A stretch of DNA of 6,157 nucleotides from Clostridia bacterium (GTDB lineage: Bacteria > Bacillota > Clostridia > Oscillospirales > CAG-272), in NCBI GenBank assembly GCA_017420845.1, contig JAFQOC010000440.1, forward strand, positions 1-6,157. The letters run 5' to 3'. The notes under the pieces are model-generated. The model saw only the letters and a list, made by a program, of their open reading frames with translations. It was not told the origin of the DNA and made no database searches. Positions 5,950 to 6,157 of the stretch are shown here, piece by piece; within the stretch, counting starts at the first letter, position 1; the number at the start of each line of letters is the position of its first letter. Both the position numbers and the translations under genes were made by a program.

Positions 5950-6005
5950 GATTTGGGTATCTCGCCGTGTCATATAGGGTACAACGCAGAAAGGAGACGA
6001 CTGCT

Positions 6006-6157
6006 ATGAGTCAATCTACCCAAAAAACTCCCCGCTCTGACGGGGAAATCGTCGAGCTGTACTTTGCCCGCAATGAACAGGCCATCGCCGAGACCGACAA
6101 AAAGTACGGTAAGGTCTGTATGCAGGTGTCCATGAATATCGTGGAGAGCCGACCCGA
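6006..6157 (+). CDS. ECF-type (sigma-70 family) RNA polymerase sigma factor, N-terminal 50 residues only
   Basis: The frame opens at ATG 6006, nine bases after AAAGGAG (5990-5996), and is still open at the window edge after 50 codons. After a short polar leader (1-12), residues 14-50 contain EIVELYFARNEQAIAETDKK, then YGKVCMQVSMNIVESRP. This matches the start of sigma region 2 in the large group of Firmicutes ECF-like sigma factors, where the helix I-x-LY-x-R-x-E-x-AI-x-ET-x-KYG leads into the core-binding helix. The protein would direct RNA polymerase to specific promoters; its targets and any anti-sigma factor lie outside the window. The AT-rich, dyad-containing upstream region suggests its transcription is controlled, but this is inference. 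Confidence 0.88.
   Translation, partial: MSQSTQKTPRSDGEIVELYFARNEQAIAETDKKYGKVCMQVSMNIVESRP

Noticed and set aside
5827..6009. Plus-strand 60-codon open frame ending at the sigma factor start
   Set aside because: It has no ribosome binding site, is made of repeat DNA and covers the dyads; it is better read as non-coding.

Overview
The window looks like a chromosomal segment of a Gram-positive anaerobe of the class Clostridia, probably an Oscillospiraceae/Ruminococcaceae-type gut bacterium. This is inferred from strong AAGGAG-type ribosome binding sites, a consensus sigma-A promoter, fairly GC-rich coding sequence beside AT-rich intergenic DNA, a BspA-like leucine-rich-repeat lipoprotein and a Firmicutes-style ECF sigma factor. 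No rRNA, tRNA, CRISPR array, transposase or phage gene was seen.

Left block (1-4684, minus strand). Four genes run leftwards and look like one transcription unit, with gaps of only 61, 23 and 20 bases. In order of transcription they are a full-length ComM/YifB-type Mg-chelatase-family AAA+ ATPase (4592-3015), an unrecognised 383-residue soluble protein (2953-1802), a cation diffusion facilitator metal exporter whose membrane site reads N-D/D-D and whose C-terminal domain looks duplicated (1778-612), and a multi-pass membrane protein that runs off the window (591-1). Each has a good ribosome binding site. A likely sigma-A promoter with an extended -10 lies at 4684-4656. The leader between it and comM holds a GC-rich hairpin just before the ribosome binding site. 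I see no terminator inside the block. The functions do not form an obvious pathway, so co-transcription may be coincidental.

Middle (4838-5701, plus strand). A perfect-consensus sigma-A promoter (TTGACA, 17 bases, TATAAT) drives a single gene for a 247-residue secreted lipoprotein. It has six exact 23-residue leucine-rich repeats of the BspA/LRR_5 type and ends at a strong intrinsic terminator. It reads as a highly expressed single-gene unit.

Right (5702-6157). About 300 bases without a gene hold unusual structure. A 159-base nested inverted-repeat element (5728-5886) is built from GATACAA heptamers, three on each strand, bounded by a perfect 10-base inverted repeat and containing a separate GC-rich palindrome. 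It looks like a small non-coding repeat or MITE-like element. After it, an AT-rich stretch carries a small dyad and a perfect 12-base inverted repeat (5921-5949) upstream of an ECF-type sigma factor gene, of which only the first 50 codons are present.

The most interesting items are the GATACAA element, the dyads before the sigma factor gene, and the unknown protein between comM and the metal exporter. Nothing here proves a new multi-gene system.
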